A DNA stretch of 23,522 nucleotides. Origin: a virus. This document shows, piece after piece, positions 21,859 to 23,522 of this stretch (positions are counted from its first letter, which is position 1; each line of letters opens with the position of its first letter). Made by a program: the position numbers and the translations under genes. Location of the stretch: the IMG/VR virus record IMGVR_UViG_3300047281_000018, positions 1 through 23,522 of that record; one strand, given 5' to 3'. The notes under the pieces are model-generated. The model saw nothing but the letters and a program-made list of their open reading frames with translations. It had not been told where the DNA came from and ran no database searches.

Positions 21859-21951
21859 AGCATGGCAACTACAGCCACAGATAAGATTCTCGTTCTTCGC
21901 TATGCAAGTGGCACAGTGTCCGTCTAGGCACCAGCCAAACTTATTCGTCAT
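21841..21951 (-). CDS. 36-residue cysteine-rich peptide
   Basis: The gene begins at ATG 21951, overlapping the previous gene by 11 bases, and ends in an ATGA overlap with the membrane protein gene. Of 36 residues, six are Cys and two are His: C8, H12-C13, C16, C25, C27, C29-H30 (WCLDGHCATC, then CGCSCH). This pattern suggests a small zinc-binding knuckle. There is no strong Shine-Dalgarno, so coupling to the upstream gene is likely. It ends ASEGVK, the same last residues as its downstream neighbour. Confidence 0.65.
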   Translation of the reverse strand: MTNKFGWCLDGHCATCIAKNENLICGCSCHASEGVK

Positions 21952-22177
21952 CCAGCATTAAGTCTTCGAGTGGGTCATACACAATAGACTGCACCTTGAC
22001 TGCGAACTCAATCGGGTCAAGGTCCGTCTCCAGTAAATCCTTGAGAATGTTAATTCTAACACGAGCCTCTGACATTAATAGTTCTTCTGCCCACTGCTCT
22101 GGTGTCCACTGCGGTGGATACATGTCCTTCTCTCGCTTCCAAGATAGGTAGTTCTCAATCATTGTGGTATTAGACAT
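21941..22177 (-). CDS. Small acidic helical protein of unknown function
   Basis: The start ATG 22177 (MSNTTMIENYL) is preferred over ATG 22186, because the latter lies only one base from GGAG while this one is ten bases away. The product is 78 residues. A central WTPEQWAEELLMSEARVRIN segment and a terminal DPLEDLMLDDE suggest an acidic all-helical protein. It overlaps the previous gene by eight bases. No family is recognised. Confidence 0.75.
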   Translation of the reverse strand: MSNTTMIENYLSWKREKDMYPPQWTPEQWAEELLMSEARVRINILKDLLETDLDPIEFAVKVQSIVYDPLEDLMLDDE

Positions 22178-22334
22178 GCTTTTCATACTCCTTAATAAGT
22201 TCGACGATTTGTTTCACTGGTCTCTTGATTGTCTTTAGTTCTTTTAGAATAGCTACTCGTGCCTCTAGTTTTGCCTTGTCCTGCATCTGGCTCCAGTGCT
22301 TTTGTAGTTGGTCATAGACCGGTGTGTCTTGCAT
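22170..22334 (-). CDS. 54-residue charged helical protein
   Basis: The gene begins at ATG 22334 with GGAG four bases upstream and stops at TAA 22170, inside the start of the next gene. The product begins MQDTPVYDQLQKHW and is Lys/Glu/Gln-rich (EARVAILKELKTIKRPVKQI), probably one or two helices with coiled-coil character. It sits in a chain of small genes. No function is assigned. Confidence 0.75.
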   Translation of the reverse strand: MQDTPVYDQLQKHWSQMQDKAKLEARVAILKELKTIKRPVKQIVELIKEYEKHV

Positions 22335-22342
22335 GTCTCTCC

Positions 22343-22528
22343 TTAGATGTCGGTGTCGTAGTCATACTGATGTTGGTATTGCTTGCTTGGCACTCGTGTG
22401 CCTCGTGGCGCTGGTGTGTGGTCTAGGAATAGTGTCATGGTTGCTATGCCTTGTAGCATTGCACCAAACACAACCGCTCCAATAAATCCAAATACTGCAA
22501 TAGCAAAAATCCAGTCAAAAATAATCAT
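22343..22528 (-). CDS. 61-residue membrane protein
   Basis: The gene begins at ATG 22528, sharing ATGA with the helicase stop, with AAGGA about seven bases upstream. A long hydrophobic region covers residues 2-35 (IIFDWIFAIAVFGFIGAVVF, then GAMLQGIATMTLFL), enough for one or two helices. The C-terminal 25 residues are polar and Tyr/Gln/Asp-rich, ending YDTDI. It is probably a host-directed or membrane-associated early phage protein. No family is recognised. Confidence 0.7.
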   Translation of the reverse strand: MIIFDWIFAIAVFGFIGAVVFGAMLQGIATMTLFLDHTPAPRGTRVPSKQYQHQYDYDTDI

Positions 22529-23522
22529 TTGTTATCCTTCCGTAAGGTTGCATTCATCTGCAACTGGTTGCGTAGTAGGTTACTTATCTGGCCTTCGTCG
22601 TAAGTGTCTCGGGCTACGATGTCGTAGACCTTGACAACTTCCTTCTGGCCTCGTCTGCGGATGCGGTCAAGCACCTGCTGATTCATTAGATTGCTGTCGC
22701 TGTGGGATAGCCACACGATAGTAGAACATACATCCTGCAAGCCGTCTACGCCCTCTGCGATAGCAGGGATTACGGCTACGATGTATTTCAACTTACCGGC
22801 AAGGAACGCCTGCTTGGCGGTCTCTCGCTGTCCTTGGCTAGCCTTTCCGCTCCACTCGAACGCTTGGTCGCCAAGTCTTCGCGCTACTAGACTAGCATAC
22901 TTCTGGCTGTCGGTCAATAGCAACATGGCATCTTCTGGGTTGTCGTCAATGATTTCTTGTAGCGCCTTGAACTTCGTGCTTACTGCATCATCGGCAAAGA
23001 TAACTTCGCCTTCATCTGTAATGGTCGGAACTGCCAAAGTAATCTGGCGTAGTCTGATTCGGGCTGCGATAGGGACTTCGGCAATCATTGGATTCTCGCC
23101 TAGCCATACAACTAAGTCCTTCTCGAACTTATCGTAAATCTTTCGCTGTGATGCGGTAAGGTCTACGAACCGTGTCTCCTCGACAACTTCTAGATTGTGG
23201 TTAGCCTCAAGCCTGATGTAGCAAGGCAAGCCGTTAGCAAAAGTTCCTGCTACTTTTTCCTTGACTACCTCAACTCCAGCAAAGGGTGAGTAGGCTGTCT
23301 GTGCATACTTCTCTACCCATTTCCAGAATGACTTATCAACTATCTTGGTGTCGCTCCAAAGCCACCGGCTTACTGCCCAGAACCCCTCGAACTTATTGCC
23401 CGATGGCGTTCCGCTCATACTGAGTTTGTATCCAGCCTTGAGTGTCTTTAGTTTAGTGAATGACTTGCTCTTGCGATTCTGTGCAAAGTGGCACTCGTCT
23501 ACCATGGCGATGTCCGGCACAA
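22525..23522 (-). CDS. Superfamily 2 DNA helicase (SNF2-like), C-terminal part
   Basis: The frame is open to the right edge, so the gene's start and motif I lie outside. The visible 331 residues show motif II (VDECH), motif III-like SMSGTPSGN, then the second RecA domain with LLLTDSQKYASLVARRLG, VAVIPAIAEGVDGLQ (motif V) and QVLDRIRRRGQ (motif VI). The overall plan fits SNF2/DEAD-type phage helicases. It would use ATP to move on or remodel DNA. Its stop overlaps the next small gene by four bases. Apparent internal starts near the edge should not be taken as the real start. Confidence 0.88.
   Translation of the reverse strand, partial: VPDIAMVDECHFAQNRKSKSFTKLKTLKAGYKLSMSGTPSGNKFEGFWAVSRWLWSDTKIVDKSFWKWVEKYAQTAYSPFAGVEVVKEKVAGTFANGLPCYIRLEANHNLEVVEETRFVDLTASQRKIYDKFEKDLVVWLGENPMIAEVPIAARIRLRQITLAVPTITDEGEVIFADDAVSTKFKALQEIIDDNPEDAMLLLTDSQKYASLVARRLGDQAFEWSGKASQGQRETAKQAFLAGKLKYIVAVIPAIAEGVDGLQDVCSTIVWLSHSDSNLMNQQVLDRIRRRGQKEVVKVYDIVARDTYDEGQISNLLRNQLQMNATLRKDNK

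Overview
The window is part of a tailed-phage (siphovirus) genome whose host is most likely an actinobacterium. The actinobacterial signs are a WhiB-family protein, tail proteins of actinophage type, a split G/GT tail chaperone gene whose T part carries cysteine pairs, ThyX, and a mosaic of very small overlapping genes. Base composition is intermediate rather than the high GC of most cultured actinophages, so a mid-GC host such as a freshwater actinobacterium is possible; that is inference. No integrase, DNA polymerase, capsid or terminase gene is visible here, so lifestyle cannot be judged.

Left arm (1-12740, all + strand). Tail genes follow the usual siphovirus order: major tail protein, a strong hairpin terminator, tail assembly chaperone with a -1 frameshift site, a tape measure of about 1,814 residues, distal tail protein, a tail-associated protein, a fibre ending in a self-cleaving S74 chaperone, a 43-residue helical protein and a small probable receptor-binding protein. 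Lysis genes come next: an M23 metallopeptidase and two small membrane proteins (holin candidates), the latter behind a probable promoter. A symmetrical terminator at 12761-12794 separates this arm from the convergent right arm.

Right arm (12807-23522, all - strand, read right to left). A partial helicase enters from the right edge. It is followed by a run of tiny overlapping genes (two too short for ordinary gene finders), a DUF3310 protein, a WhiB-like protein with an extra N-terminal zinc motif, and a Cas4-like nuclease. A well-formed extended -10 promoter then precedes a RecA/Sak4-like ATPase, a DUF669-like protein, a 565-base non-coding RNA region, a primase-helicase, a protein with two helix-turn-helix-like segments, two small conserved proteins, a RuvC-type resolvase, a DEDDy exonuclease, several zinc-binding small proteins and ThyX. 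Together these form a DNA replication, recombination and nucleotide-supply module.

The least explained part is 18368-18932. It contains one canonical tRNA-Asn(GTT), two tRNA-like elements with good T arms and acceptor stems but no normal anticodon arm, and at least three further hairpin elements packed end to end. One tRNA-like element presents a sequence identical to the anti-Shine-Dalgarno core of 16S rRNA in a large open loop. This is the best candidate here for an undescribed RNA system, although decayed tRNA genes remain a serious alternative.
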